Assembly: GCF_022558445.1 (NCBI RefSeq)
Contig: NZ_CP054699.1
Location: 1,320,001-1,384,000 of the forward strand
Length of the DNA stretch: 64,000 nt
From: Candidatus Contubernalis alkalaceticus
GTDB taxonomy: Bacteria > Bacillota > Dethiobacteria > SKNC01
Direction of reading: 5' to 3'
Shown here piece by piece: positions 42,600 to 51,604 of the stretch. Under the pieces are notes generated by a model. The model saw nothing but the letters and a program-made list of their open reading frames with translations, made no database searches and was not told the DNA's origin. Position numbers and translations under genes: made by a program. Within the stretch, counting starts at the first letter, position 1. Each line of letters starts with the position of its first letter.

Positions 42600-42628
42600 T
42601 AGACAACTATCAATGGGTATAGTATAAT
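42600..42628 (+). promoter_or_regulatory. Sigma-A promoter for cimA
   Basis: TAGACA (42600-42605) and a perfect TATAAT (42623-42628) are 17 bases apart. The -10 ends 37 bases before the cimA start. Confidence 0.75.
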
Positions 42629-42665
42629 AAATCAATACAGAACGGTTGTTTTCCAAAGGAGGTTA

Positions 42666-44270
42666 ATGGAGTTGACTGCTCTTAAGATATATGACACTAC
42701 TCTGCGGGATGGGGCTCAAAGGGAGGGTATTTCCTTTTCAGTTTCAGATAAGATAAAAATAACTCAAAAATTAGACCAGTTGGGTATTTCCTATGTTGAG
42801 GGGGGATGGCCCGGTTCTAATCCAAAAGATATGGAATATTTTCAAAGGATTCAGGAGATACCCTTAATAAATGTCAAAGTAACAGCCTTTGGAAGTACCC
42901 GAAGACCAGATATTGATGTTACCTTTGATCCCAATATTGAGCAGTTATTAGCTGCCGGCACCCAAGTGATTACTATTTTTGGGAAAAGCTGGGATTTTCA
43001 AGTGACCAATATTTTAGGGGCCACTTTAAAAGAGAACTTGAATATGATTACAGATACTATTGGGTATTTAAAGAGTAAGAAAAAAGAAGTTATTTATGAT
43101 GCTGAACATTTTTTTGATGGTTATAAAAATAATCCGCAGTATGCGCTGTCAACACTTGAAGCTGCTCAGGAGGCAGGTGCGGATACCATTGTTTTGTGTG
43201 ATACCAATGGTGGCATTCTTCCCCTGGAGTTGATGGAGATTATTACTGAGGTAAAGATGAAAATTCAGGCACCTCTGGGAATGCATGCCCATAACGATTC
43301 CGGTATGGCTGCGGCTAATTCTATAATTGCTGCCCAGATGGGATTACGCCATATTCAGGGTACTTTTAACGGGTACGGGGAGAGGTGCGGGAATGCTAAC
43401 CTGTGTACCATTATCCCCAATCTTGAACTAAAATTAAACATTGACTGTATCGGAGAGGGACAGTTGAAAAGTCTCACAGGAGCATCACGGTATGTATCTG
43501 AGATTGCCAACCTGAGTCATCAGGGATCACAGCCCTTTGTGGGGAATAATGCCTTTGCTCATAAAGCAGGGGTGCATGTCAGTGCAGTAAGTAAATACGG
43601 AAAGGCGTATGAACATATTGACCCCAACCGGGTGGGAAACCAGCGGAGGATCCTGGTATCTGAACTTTCTGGTAAGAGTAATGTGCTGTACAAAGTCAGA
43701 GAAAATAATTTCACGCTGGAGAAGGATCATCCGGAGATTAAAAAGATATTAGAATTGATTAAAAGACTGGAGTACCAGGGATATCAATTTGAAGGGGCCG
43801 AGGGCTCTTTTGAACTGTTGATTTGGAAAGCGATGAATTCGTACCGTAATTTGTTTGAGCTGGAGGGATTTAGGGTAATTGTTGAAAAGCGGAAAGATAG
43901 TCCCCTGATTTCTGAAGCTACAATCAAGGTTAAAGTGGATGAGCATAGGGTTCACACTGCTTCTGAAGGAAATGGCCCGGTTAATGCCCTGGATAATGCG
44001 CTGCGCAAAGCCCTAGAAGAAATTTATCCGGAGATTAATAAGATTAAACTGGAAGATTATAAGGTTCGGGTGCTGGATGGTCAGGATGGGACGGGCTCAA
44101 AGGTTAGGGTACTTATAGAGTCCAGCGATGACAAAAAGAGATGGGGTACAGTGGGGGTTTCGCCTAATATAATTGAAGCCAGCTGGCTGGCCCTGGTGGA
44201 TAGTATAGAATATGGACTTCTCAGGGAGGAGATTAAAGCCCAGGAAGTGCTGAAAGAATTAAATAAATAA
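42666..44270 (+). CDS. cimA: (R)-citramalate synthase
   Basis: A 534-residue enzyme condensing acetyl-CoA with pyruvate to citramalate, the entry to threonine-independent isoleucine synthesis. The TIM-barrel part has YDTTLRDGAQREG, the metal-binding GMHAHNDSGMAAAN, the FNGYGERCGNANL loop and AHKAGVHVSAV. The C-terminal LeuA-type regulatory domain (about 400-534) would mediate feedback by isoleucine. The EGI-S-F and GGWPGSNPKD pattern favours CimA over isopropylmalate synthase. ATG 42666 lies close behind AAAGGAGG; TTG 42672 has better spacing and may be the true start. Confidence 0.9.
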   Translation: MELTALKIYDTTLRDGAQREGISFSVSDKIKITQKLDQLGISYVEGGWPGSNPKDMEYFQRIQEIPLINVKVTAFGSTRRPDIDVTFDPNIEQLLAAGTQVITIFGKSWDFQVTNILGATLKENLNMITDTIGYLKSKKKEVIYDAEHFFDGYKNNPQYALSTLEAAQEAGADTIVLCDTNGGILPLELMEIITEVKMKIQAPLGMHAHNDSGMAAANSIIAAQMGLRHIQGTFNGYGERCGNANLCTIIPNLELKLNIDCIGEGQLKSLTGASRYVSEIANLSHQGSQPFVGNNAFAHKAGVHVSAVSKYGKAYEHIDPNRVGNQRRILVSELSGKSNVLYKVRENNFTLEKDHPEIKKILELIKRLEYQGYQFEGAEGSFELLIWKAMNSYRNLFELEGFRVIVEKRKDSPLISEATIKVKVDEHRVHTASEGNGPVNALDNALRKALEEIYPEINKIKLEDYKVRVLDGQDGTGSKVRVLIESSDDKKRWGTVGVSPNIIEASWLALVDSIEYGLLREEIKAQEVLKELNK

Positions 44271-44289
44271 ATAAATATTTGGTGATTTT

Positions 44290-46029
44290 ATGGATGTCTT
44301 AAAAAAATTATTAAAACTTCTTTTACCATACAGGAATTGGGTGGCAGTATCTTTTATTGCCGCCCTTTTTGTGATGGCGGCTAATTTAATCATCCCCCAG
44401 CTGATTAGGGTTGTCATTGACCAGGTGGCTCTGGAAAAACAAATGAATTTACTATATTTAATTGCAGTAGGGGTTGTGGGGGTTCACCTTATTAAGGCAG
44501 TTTTTATTTTTCTCCAGCGGTATTCTATGGAATTTGTGGCCCAAAAGGTGATATTTGACTTAAGGAACAAACTTTACAGCCATCTTCAGCGTCTTTCCTT
44601 AAGCTATTTAGGAAAAATATCCACCGGCCAGCTGATGTCTAGAGTTACCAGCGATGTGGAAACTCTGCGGCGGTTTTTGGATTTTGGGGTGATACATTTT
44701 CTCCAAAGCTTTCTTACTATTGTGGGGATTTTAACCGTAATGCTTTTTATGCATCCACAGTTGGCACTAGTTTCCTTAGCCAGTATTCCTTTTTTAATCA
44801 TTACCGTAGGGAAGTTTGCCAGGAGGGTAAAACCAGCTTTTTCTGAAATTCAGCAGGATGTTGCCCAGCTCAGTTCGGTTTTACAGGAGAACATTGCCGG
44901 GATCAGGCTGGTGCAGACCAATACCCGGGAAGAAGGTGAAGCCAAAAAGTTCCGGGAACAAAATAAAAAGTTATTCCTTTCTAATGTCTTCACAGCAAAG
45001 CTCTGGTCTTTTTACCTGCCCCTGATGCATTTTGTGTCGGGATTAGGCACAGCCCTTATATTTTGGTATGGTGGAAGGTTGGTTATATCTGGACAACTGC
45101 TGTTGGGGGAATTGATTGCCTTTAACAGTTATCTCCTGCTTTTGGTTATGCCTCTCCGGATGCTGGGTTGGATTATCAGCCTGATTCAGAGGGCGGTTAG
45201 TTCCGGGGAAAGAATATTTGAAATTTTGGATTCCCAGCCGGAGATTAGGGATCTGCCCGATGCTTTAACCTTAGAAGAGGTAAAAGGTTCTGTGGAATTC
45301 AATGGGGTTAGTTTTGGATATGAAGAAAACAAGCTGGTTCTGAAGGATATAAATTTACAGGTAGCCCCCGGTCAGGTGACTGCCCTGGTAGGCGCTACAG
45401 GTTGTGGGAAGAGTGCCATGGTTGAGCTGATCCCCCGTTTCTACGATACTCAACAGGGAACAATTTTGCTGGACGGCAGGGACATTAAATCTATTACCCT
45501 TAAATCCTTGAGAAAGAATATAGGGATTGTTTTCCAGGAAAGCTTTCTCTTTTCTGCTTCCCTGGCTGAAAATATTGCCTTTGGGAAACCTCATGCTTCA
45601 GAGGATGAAATTATTAAGGCCGCCAAAGCAGCACAGATTCATGATTTTATTGATTCCTTACCGCAAGGGTACCAAACGGTAATCGGGGAAAGGGGCCTGG
45701 GGTTGTCGGGTGGGCAAAAACAGCGGATATCCATAGCTCGTACTCTGCTGGTAGACCCTCAAATATTAATACTGGATGATATTACGGCAAACATTGATGC
45801 CGGAACAGAGTATTTGGTCCGAAAGGCTTTGAGTGTACTAATGAAGGGGAAGACTGTTTTTATGGTGGCCCAGAGGCTTTCCAGCCTGAAGAGTGCAGAT
45901 AGGATAGTGGTTTTGGACCAGGGGGAAATCGTGGAACAGGGAAGTCATCATGAGTTAATTCAGGCTGGCGGCCGTTATGCCCAAATATATAAAATGCAGT
46001 ATTATGGTCTGGAACCTTCGGCTTCATAA
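44290..46029 (+). CDS. ABC exporter half-transporter with degenerate nucleotide site
   Basis: A 579-residue protein with six membrane segments (about 15-310) and an ATPase domain (about 335-575). Walker A is GATGCGKSA (about 367-375) and the signature LSGGQ (475-479) is canonical. The Walker B end reads LILDDIT, with D for the catalytic glutamate, and the H-loop histidine is replaced by Q528 (VAQRLSSL). It should pair with the next gene: its good signature completes the partner's active site, while its own site is degenerate, as in TM287/288 or BmrCD. The substrate is unknown, with drugs, lipids or peptides possible. Confidence 0.9.
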   Translation: MDVLKKLLKLLLPYRNWVAVSFIAALFVMAANLIIPQLIRVVIDQVALEKQMNLLYLIAVGVVGVHLIKAVFIFLQRYSMEFVAQKVIFDLRNKLYSHLQRLSLSYLGKISTGQLMSRVTSDVETLRRFLDFGVIHFLQSFLTIVGILTVMLFMHPQLALVSLASIPFLIITVGKFARRVKPAFSEIQQDVAQLSSVLQENIAGIRLVQTNTREEGEAKKFREQNKKLFLSNVFTAKLWSFYLPLMHFVSGLGTALIFWYGGRLVISGQLLLGELIAFNSYLLLLVMPLRMLGWIISLIQRAVSSGERIFEILDSQPEIRDLPDALTLEEVKGSVEFNGVSFGYEENKLVLKDINLQVAPGQVTALVGATGCGKSAMVELIPRFYDTQQGTILLDGRDIKSITLKSLRKNIGIVFQESFLFSASLAENIAFGKPHASEDEIIKAAKAAQIHDFIDSLPQGYQTVIGERGLGLSGGQKQRISIARTLLVDPQILILDDITANIDAGTEYLVRKALSVLMKGKTVFMVAQRLSSLKSADRIVVLDQGEIVEQGSHHELIQAGGRYAQIYKMQYYGLEPSAS

Positions 46030-46089
46030 AGGGTAAGGAGAGACTTACCAGAAGAGAGATAATCTGATATAAGGGAAGGAATTGTATCA

Positions 46090-47865
46090 ATGGATCTGCA
46101 TGTTTCTGATTTGGGATATCAGGAAAAACCTGAAAAAGTTAATTACCGTATTCTTTTCCGTCTGCTTGGGCATGTGTGGCCTTACCGGGGGAGGGTACTG
46201 CTGGCCTCAATGATGATGCTTATGGCTACAGTTACTGCCCTGGCCGGACCTTATATCATTAAGGTGGCTATAGACTCTGCTATTCTTACATTTGATTATA
46301 ATCTTTTAAATATGCTCACCTTTCTTTATGCCCTTACTTATTTCATAAACTGGTTCAGTTCGTACTGGCAGAATTATTTAATGTCCTGGGTTGGACAGAG
46401 GGTAATTTTTAATCTACGACAGGCTCTTTTTGAAAAACTGCAGGGGTTGGGTTTTAAATTCTATGACCGTCGTTCCACGGGTGAAATCATGTCTAGGGTT
46501 ATTAATGATATTGATGCTTTGAATGAATTCATCACCTGGGGAGTTGTGCATATTGCAGGAGATTTGATTGTGCTGGTGGGTATAATCATCATCATGTTAT
46601 CTGAGCATCTGCTGTTGACGGTGGTGAGCCTGGTTACCTTTCCTTTTTTTCTGCTGGTCAGCACTCTTTTTAGGAATCATGTAATTGAAGCCTACCGGGA
46701 AGTGCGCAGCAAAATGGCAGAGGTGAACTCTTTCCTGCAGGAAAACATCAGCGGGTTTAAGGTGGTGCAGAGTTTTGCCCGGGAGGGTGAAAATTCCAAA
46801 GTTTTTTCATTGATTAATCATAAGAATCTGAAAGCTAATATCAGGGCAGCGGGGTTGTTTGCCATTTATCTTCCGGTGGTGGAGGTGGTAGGGGCATTGG
46901 GTATGGCGCTGTTGATTTGGTTTGGGGGTCGTGAGGTGATTCGAGGGGCGATTCAAATCGGAACCCTGTATTTGTTTCTGGATTATCTTACCCGTTTTTA
47001 TTCTCCTTTGAGGGATTTGAGCCAGATATATAATAATTTTCAATCAGCCATGGCGGCGGGGGAAAAATATTTTCAAATTATGGACGCGGAACCCAATGTA
47101 AAGGAGGATTTTAGAGCCTTAAAACTGCCGGAAATTAAAGGGAGGGTTGAATTTAAGGCAGTATCTTTCGCCTACCAAGAGGGGAAAAATGTTTTAGAAG
47201 ATATAACCATAACTGTGGAACCTGGACAGACTGTGGCGTTGGTAGGTCCCACCGGTGCTGGTAAGACTACCCTGGTCAGTCTTTTGTGCAGGTTTTATGA
47301 CCCCCAAAAGGGTTCTGTCAAAATTGACGATTATGACCTAAAAAAGGTTAAAGTGGTTTCCTTACGGGAGCAGATAGGCCTGGCTCTGCAGGATGCCCTA
47401 TTATTTTCCGGTACCATAAAAGATAATATTCGTTATGGCAGGCCTGGTGCCAGTGTCAGTGAAGTGGAGCAGGCTGCCGGCACGGTTTATATTCATGATT
47501 TTATTTCTTCTCTACCTGAAGGGTATGATACAAAGGTTGAGGAAAGGGGAAGCAACTTTTCCATGGGGCAGCGTCAGCTAATCAGCTTTGCCCGGGTACT
47601 TTTGAGGGACCCTAAAATTATGATTTTGGATGAAGCTACCTCCAGTGTGGATACCCATACTGAGCTCAGTATCCGCAGTGCTCTAAAGGCGATAACTTCA
47701 AAACGGACTTCTTTTATTATTGCTCATCGACTTTCTACCATCAGGAGTGCCGACAAGATTCTGGTCATGGATCAGGGTAGGGTGGTTCAGCAGGGCAGTC
47801 ACCAGGAACTGGTTTCTGTCCCTGGCCTTTACAAGGATCTTTTAGATATGCAGTTGATGGAATAG
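46090..47865 (+). CDS. ABC exporter half-transporter with consensus ATPase residues
   Basis: A 591-residue partner of the preceding gene, with the same membrane-plus-ATPase layout. Walker A GPTGAGKTT, Walker B MILDEATSSVD and the H-loop histidine H546 (IIAHRLSTIRSADK) are intact. The signature is altered to FSMGQ (around residues 490-495). The heterodimer would therefore have one consensus ATP site (this Walker A/B/H plus the partner's LSGGQ) and one degenerate site. Sixty bases separate the genes. Confidence 0.9.
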   Translation: MDLHVSDLGYQEKPEKVNYRILFRLLGHVWPYRGRVLLASMMMLMATVTALAGPYIIKVAIDSAILTFDYNLLNMLTFLYALTYFINWFSSYWQNYLMSWVGQRVIFNLRQALFEKLQGLGFKFYDRRSTGEIMSRVINDIDALNEFITWGVVHIAGDLIVLVGIIIIMLSEHLLLTVVSLVTFPFFLLVSTLFRNHVIEAYREVRSKMAEVNSFLQENISGFKVVQSFAREGENSKVFSLINHKNLKANIRAAGLFAIYLPVVEVVGALGMALLIWFGGREVIRGAIQIGTLYLFLDYLTRFYSPLRDLSQIYNNFQSAMAAGEKYFQIMDAEPNVKEDFRALKLPEIKGRVEFKAVSFAYQEGKNVLEDITITVEPGQTVALVGPTGAGKTTLVSLLCRFYDPQKGSVKIDDYDLKKVKVVSLREQIGLALQDALLFSGTIKDNIRYGRPGASVSEVEQAAGTVYIHDFISSLPEGYDTKVEERGSNFSMGQRQLISFARVLLRDPKIMILDEATSSVDTHTELSIRSALKAITSKRTSFIIAHRLSTIRSADKILVMDQGRVVQQGSHQELVSVPGLYKDLLDMQLME

Positions 47866-47919
47866 TATAAGGTATGAACTGGAATTTTTTTTGTTCCCAA
47901 ACAAATTAAAATTGACCGT

Positions 47920-48014
47920 AATTCCGGGGACACCATACTTAATTATTAAATAAGACAAGGGGATCAGGATAAACTGGAAGGGAATTAATAATTAAGTATG
48001 GTGTCCCCGGAATT
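47920..48014. repeat. REPIN-like palindromic element C (GGGGACACCATACTTAATT type)
   Basis: Two perfect 30-base inverted arms (47920-47949 and 47985-48014) flank a 35-base centre. Each arm runs from AATTCCGGGGACACC through ATACTTAATTATTAA. The sequence class recalls REP elements mobilised by REP-associated tyrosine transposases; it differs from the GGGGACGGTT class of elements A and B. It could also form a strong RNA hairpin after the ABC operon. Confidence 0.85.
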
Positions 48015-48089
48015 CGCCCCGGAATTGGAATTACCCCCGGAATTACCGGAATTACCGGAATTATCCCCGGAATTATTCTATCCGGAATT
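48009..48089 (+). repeat. GGAATT short tandem tract
   Basis: Eight GGAATT units start at 48009, 48021, 48027, 48039, 48048, 48057, 48069 and 48084, mostly as CCGGAATTA. All spacings (12, 6, 12, 9, 9, 12, 15) are multiples of three. The tract grows out of the right end of element C, whose last bases are CCCCGGAATT. Confidence 0.8.
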
Positions 48090-48304
48090 ATCAATTATTA
48101 TATCGAAGGCCTTAACTGGTTTCTTTTTTTTTGTAAAAAATAAAAACTGGCTGGGAAAAGAGAATAGCGTATATCCCCAGGGACTTTTGGATAAAAATAA
48201 TTTTAATAATAAATTTCCATACTAAAAGGGGTATTTACAATTTTTATAGAATATACGTGGTTAAAAGAAAATTATTCCTTATAGGGGTAGGAAGGAGTTA
48301 ACCG

Positions 48305-49366
48305 GTGGATATTAAAGATTTCCTGCAAAAAATATCAACAACACCCGGTGTTTCCGGATATGAAGACGGGGTGGCGGAAATTGTGGCTGCTGAATTTAAA
48401 AAGTATTGCCACCAGGTCAACCGGGATGCCCTGGGAAACGTAATTGCCCTTAAAAGGGGCACGGATAACGGGTCTGACCGAATGAAGATTATGTTGGCCG
48501 CCCATATGGATGAGATTGGCCTTATGGTTTCAAAAATTGAAAAGGGCGGTTTTTTACGAATTTCTCCTGTGGGAGGTATTGATCCCAGGTCTTTATTGAA
48601 CCAGGAGGTGCTGGTACATGGGAAGAAAGATTGCTCTGGTGTCATTGGGGCCAAGTCACCTCACATTTTAGAGCCAGAGGAAATGAATAAGGGTGTAAAG
48701 ATGGATAAGCTCTACATAGACCTGGGGCTTTCGGAGGAAAAAGTAACGGAAGTGGTATCTGTGGGGGATATAATCACTATTCGGAGGGATTTTGTTAGTT
48801 TAGGAGAACAGATGGTGGCGGGTAAAGCCATGGATGACCGGGCCGGTGTTGCTGTTGTTCTGCAGTGCCTGCAGGAGCTTCAGGGATTAAAGCACTCAGC
48901 TGATGTTTTTGCTGTTGCCACAGTCCAGGAGGAGGTAGGGGTACGGGGAGCTATTGTGTCCTCCTATGGAGTAGCCCCGGATATAGGGATTGCTATCGAT
49001 GTTTGTCATGGAGATATGCCCGGGGTTCCGGATTATAAAACATCTGTCCTGGGCAAAGGTACTGTAATCACCACAGGTCCCAATATTCATCCAATTATAT
49101 ACAAAAGGTTGAAAGAAACAGCAGAGGAATATCGGATTCCTTATCAGGCAGATACTGCTCCAGGGCCCACCGGCACAGATGCCTGGGCGCTGCAGATATC
49201 CCGGCAGGGAATTGCCACCGGTCTGGTATCCATACCTCTCAGGTACATGCATACCTCGGTGGAATTACTGAACATGGAGGATATTAAACATTCTGCCAGA
49301 CTGCTGGCAAGGTTCATCGCTGCTCAAAAAATTGATGAACTGAAGGAGTTGATGGAATGCTATTAA
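48305..49366 (+). CDS. M42-family metalloaminopeptidase, first of three
   Basis: A 353-residue M42 (glutamyl aminopeptidase/endoglucanase-M type) enzyme, expected to be a cytoplasmic TET-like dodecamer that trims peptides. Metal and catalytic residues are visible: H in LAAHMDEIG, D in AMDDRAGV, E pair in TVQEEVGVRG, D in AIDVCHG and H in RYMHTSVE. The apical PDZ-like insertion lies between about residues 70 and 165. The GTG start at 48305 follows AAGGAG. The stop overlaps the next gene by 10 bases. Confidence 0.92.
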   Translation: MDIKDFLQKISTTPGVSGYEDGVAEIVAAEFKKYCHQVNRDALGNVIALKRGTDNGSDRMKIMLAAHMDEIGLMVSKIEKGGFLRISPVGGIDPRSLLNQEVLVHGKKDCSGVIGAKSPHILEPEEMNKGVKMDKLYIDLGLSEEKVTEVVSVGDIITIRRDFVSLGEQMVAGKAMDDRAGVAVVLQCLQELQGLKHSADVFAVATVQEEVGVRGAIVSSYGVAPDIGIAIDVCHGDMPGVPDYKTSVLGKGTVITTGPNIHPIIYKRLKETAEEYRIPYQADTAPGPTGTDAWALQISRQGIATGLVSIPLRYMHTSVELLNMEDIKHSARLLARFIAAQKIDELKELMECY

Positions 49367-50397
49367 AAGTGTTATCGGAGGCATCGGGAGTTTCTGGCGG
49401 GGAACAGGAAATAAGGAGTATTATTCGGCAGGAGGTCAGTCCCTATTGTGATGAAGTCAGGACGGATGTCCTGGGCAACCTGATTGTGCACAAAAAAGGT
49501 GAAAAGGACGGGCCTGTCCTTATGGTGGTTGCCCACATGGATGAGGTGGGGATGATTGTAGCGGGTTTTGAGAGAAGTGGACTGCTGAGGTTTTCCAAAG
49601 TCGGAGGGTTGGATGACCGGGTTTTGGTCTCTAAGGTGGTTCAGATTGGGCCTCAAAAAGTGCCTGGGGTCATTGGAGCTAAAGCCATTCACCTTCAACA
49701 ACCGGAGGAAAGAAATAAATCTATTAAAATTGAAGAGATGTATATTGATATTGGTGCCAGAAGCCAGGATGAAGCAGAAAAAAAGGTTAAACTGGGAGAC
49801 TATGTTTCATTTACTACTGGGTTTGAGGAAATCGGTGACCACTGTTTTAAGGGTAAAGCCTTGGATAATCGGGTGGGCTGCTTTATCCTTATTGAAATGT
49901 TAAAAAAGAATAACTACCCCTTTTCTTTTTATGGAGTTTTTAGCGTTCAAGAGGAGGTAGGGATGAGGGGTGCCGGGACAGCGGCCTACAGCATAAAACC
50001 AGATTTGGCTTTAGTGGTGGAAGGTACAACCGCAGCGGACATACCTGAAGTTAAAGAGGAAGGCCATGTTACTACGTTAGGGAGAGGGCCTGCTCTTTCT
50101 ATCATGGATGCCTCCGTAATTGCCCACCGGGGTATGGTCAGCTTTTTAAGAAAGCTGGCGGAGGAGAAAGGTATCCCTTATCAGATCAGACGTTTTACAG
50201 GTGCCGGGACTGATGCCGGCAGAATTGCCCTTACCCGGGAAGGTATTCCTTCGGCGGTAGTTTCAGTGCCCTGTCGTTATATCCATAATCCTGCGGGTAT
50301 ATCAAGTTTTAAGGATTTAGAAAATACTAAAAAACTGGTAGAGGCTTTCTTAATGAATTTACCGGAAGGGGGATTTAATGATGAAGGAATTAATTAG
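49357..50397 (+). CDS. M42-family metalloaminopeptidase, second of three
   Basis: A 346-residue paralogue. It has H in VAHMDEVG, D in ALDNRVGC, E pair in SVQEEVGMRG and H in RYIHNPAG. The metal position that is D in its neighbours is E here (VVEGTTAADIP), a variant known in M42 subgroups and probably tied to substrate or metal preference. Start ATG 49357 lies inside the end of the first peptidase gene, and it overlaps the third by 20 bases. Confidence 0.9.
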   Translation: MLLKVLSEASGVSGGEQEIRSIIRQEVSPYCDEVRTDVLGNLIVHKKGEKDGPVLMVVAHMDEVGMIVAGFERSGLLRFSKVGGLDDRVLVSKVVQIGPQKVPGVIGAKAIHLQQPEERNKSIKIEEMYIDIGARSQDEAEKKVKLGDYVSFTTGFEEIGDHCFKGKALDNRVGCFILIEMLKKNNYPFSFYGVFSVQEEVGMRGAGTAAYSIKPDLALVVEGTTAADIPEVKEEGHVTTLGRGPALSIMDASVIAHRGMVSFLRKLAEEKGIPYQIRRFTGAGTDAGRIALTREGIPSAVVSVPCRYIHNPAGISSFKDLENTKKLVEAFLMNLPEGGFNDEGIN

Positions 50398-51367
50398 GGA
50401 ATTAACAGAAATATATGGTCCTTCCGGCAGGGAGGAAGTAATCAGGAATGTAATCCAGGAAAAAATAAAACCTTTGGTGGATGAAATCGAAGTTGACAGC
50501 CTGGGCAATTTAATTGCTCGTAAAAAGGGGCCGGGGAAGAAAATAATGTTGGCGGCCCATATGGATGAACTGGGGCTTATGGTAACCTTTGTGGATAAAA
50601 ATGGTTTCTTGAGATTTTCCAATGTTGGTGGAATTACACCCCATATTCTTCTGGGAGAAAGAGTAGTTTTTGCCAATGGGACTGCAGGTACAATTGGATG
50701 TGAGAAGATTGACAGCTGGAAGGATTTAAACTTTCAAAAACTGTATATTGATATCGGTGCTTCTGATGAAAAAGAAGCGAAAGAAAAGGTGAATATTGGG
50801 GATGTGGCTGTCTATCAGAGAGGTTTTCAGGATCTGGGAAAGCGCATTATTTCTAAAGCATTAGACGATCGGGTTGGCTGTGCCTTATTAATTCAGGTGT
50901 TAAAGGAAATAGAATCACCGGCTAATGATTTGTACTTTGTGTTTACGGTTCAAGAGGAAGTGGGGGTTAGAGGTGCCCGGACTTCCGCTTATAGAATTAA
51001 GCCGGATTACGGCCTGGCAGTAGATGTAACCCGGACCGGAGATACTCCGGAATCCGAAACCATGGCGGTGTCTTTGGGCAAAGGGCCTACGGTTAAGGTA
51101 AAGGATACATTAATCATAGTTCACCCAAAAATCAAAAAAATTATGGAAGAAGCCGCCGAAAAAGCAGGAATTCCTTACCAGTTGGAAATTTTAGAAAGGG
51201 GTGGGACAGATTCCGGAGCCATCCATTTAAGCAGAGAAGGAGTGCCCTCTGGTGTAATGTCTATACCCTGCCGCTATATCCATACTCCTTCGGAAATGGT
51301 GGATTACGATGATGTGGTTAATGGTGTAAAACTGTTAAAAAGTATATTAGAAAAGCCTCTGGAATAA
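50378..51367 (+). CDS. M42-family metalloaminopeptidase, third of three
   Basis: A 329-residue paralogue. It has H in LAAHMDELG, D in ALDDRVGC, E pair in TVQEEVGVRG, D in AVDVTRTGD and H in RYIHTPSE. It is the shortest of the three, with a reduced insertion. ATG 50378 or ATG 50381 follows GGAAGGGGG. The overlapping order implies equal, coupled expression, and mixed TET complexes of different subunits are possible, as shown for archaeal TETs. Confidence 0.9.
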   Translation: MMKELIRELTEIYGPSGREEVIRNVIQEKIKPLVDEIEVDSLGNLIARKKGPGKKIMLAAHMDELGLMVTFVDKNGFLRFSNVGGITPHILLGERVVFANGTAGTIGCEKIDSWKDLNFQKLYIDIGASDEKEAKEKVNIGDVAVYQRGFQDLGKRIISKALDDRVGCALLIQVLKEIESPANDLYFVFTVQEEVGVRGARTSAYRIKPDYGLAVDVTRTGDTPESETMAVSLGKGPTVKVKDTLIIVHPKIKKIMEEAAEKAGIPYQLEILERGGTDSGAIHLSREGVPSGVMSIPCRYIHTPSEMVDYDDVVNGVKLLKSILEKPLE

Positions 51368-51449
51368 TCAGAAAACATTTATTATTTGTTTTTTCTTATT
51401 TTTTTCTTGAAAATTTTCATATGTCCCTATATAATCGTAGGTGAAATGT

Positions 51450-51575
51450 ATGTATAAGTTAATACTAACGATGGATCTGCCTGGAGCCAACGGTTGGACC
51501 GGGACAGAAGGAGCGTTATTATTTTTCGGAGTACTATGCCTTCTTGACTGTGTCGAGGAGGTATATTTTTTTTAA
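51450..51575 (+). CDS. Possible 41-residue small ORF before the pan operon
   Basis: An ATG-started frame encodes a peptide with a hydrophobic C-terminal half (GALLFFGVLCLLDCV). GTAGGTG just upstream is a weak ribosome site. The stretch is less AT-rich than its flanks. It could be a small membrane protein, a leader peptide, or just part of a structured RNA leader (see the hairpin at 51476). Evidence for translation is weak. Confidence 0.25.
   Translation: MYKLILTMDLPGANGWTGTEGALLFFGVLCLLDCVEEVYFF
51476..51508 (+). promoter_or_regulatory. Strong hairpin in the leader of the pan operon
   Basis: TCTG-CCTGG on the left pairs with CCGGG-A-CAGA on the right, around an inner CCAA-CGG-TTGG. That gives about 13 pairs with a small bulge and an internal mismatch. 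No T run follows. It lies about 100 bases before the first operon gene, and a regulatory leader is possible; no known riboswitch was recognised. Confidence 0.4.
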
Positions 51576-51604
51576 AATATTTCAGAAAAAGGAAGGAAAA
51601 TTAA

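Larger units (their letters stand above)
47866..48304. other. Gene-free interval before the M42 peptidase operon
   Basis: These 439 bases contain the long palindromic element C (47920-48014) and a GGAATT-rich tandem tract up to about 48090. The remainder to 48304 is AT-rich, with AAGGAG at the end serving the peptidase gene. A frame of 75 codons crosses the repeats but is not credible as a gene. Confidence 0.6.

Noticed and set aside
42500-42600. T-box or other leader upstream of cimA
   Set aside because: A small ACCCTT/AAGGGT hairpin lies here, but it is upstream of the likely promoter at 42600-42628 and so is not in the cimA transcript.
47998-48225. 75-codon frame with PEL repeats (PELPELPELS)
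   Set aside because: It begins inside the palindromic element, has no ribosome site and is produced by GGAATT repeats spaced in multiples of three.
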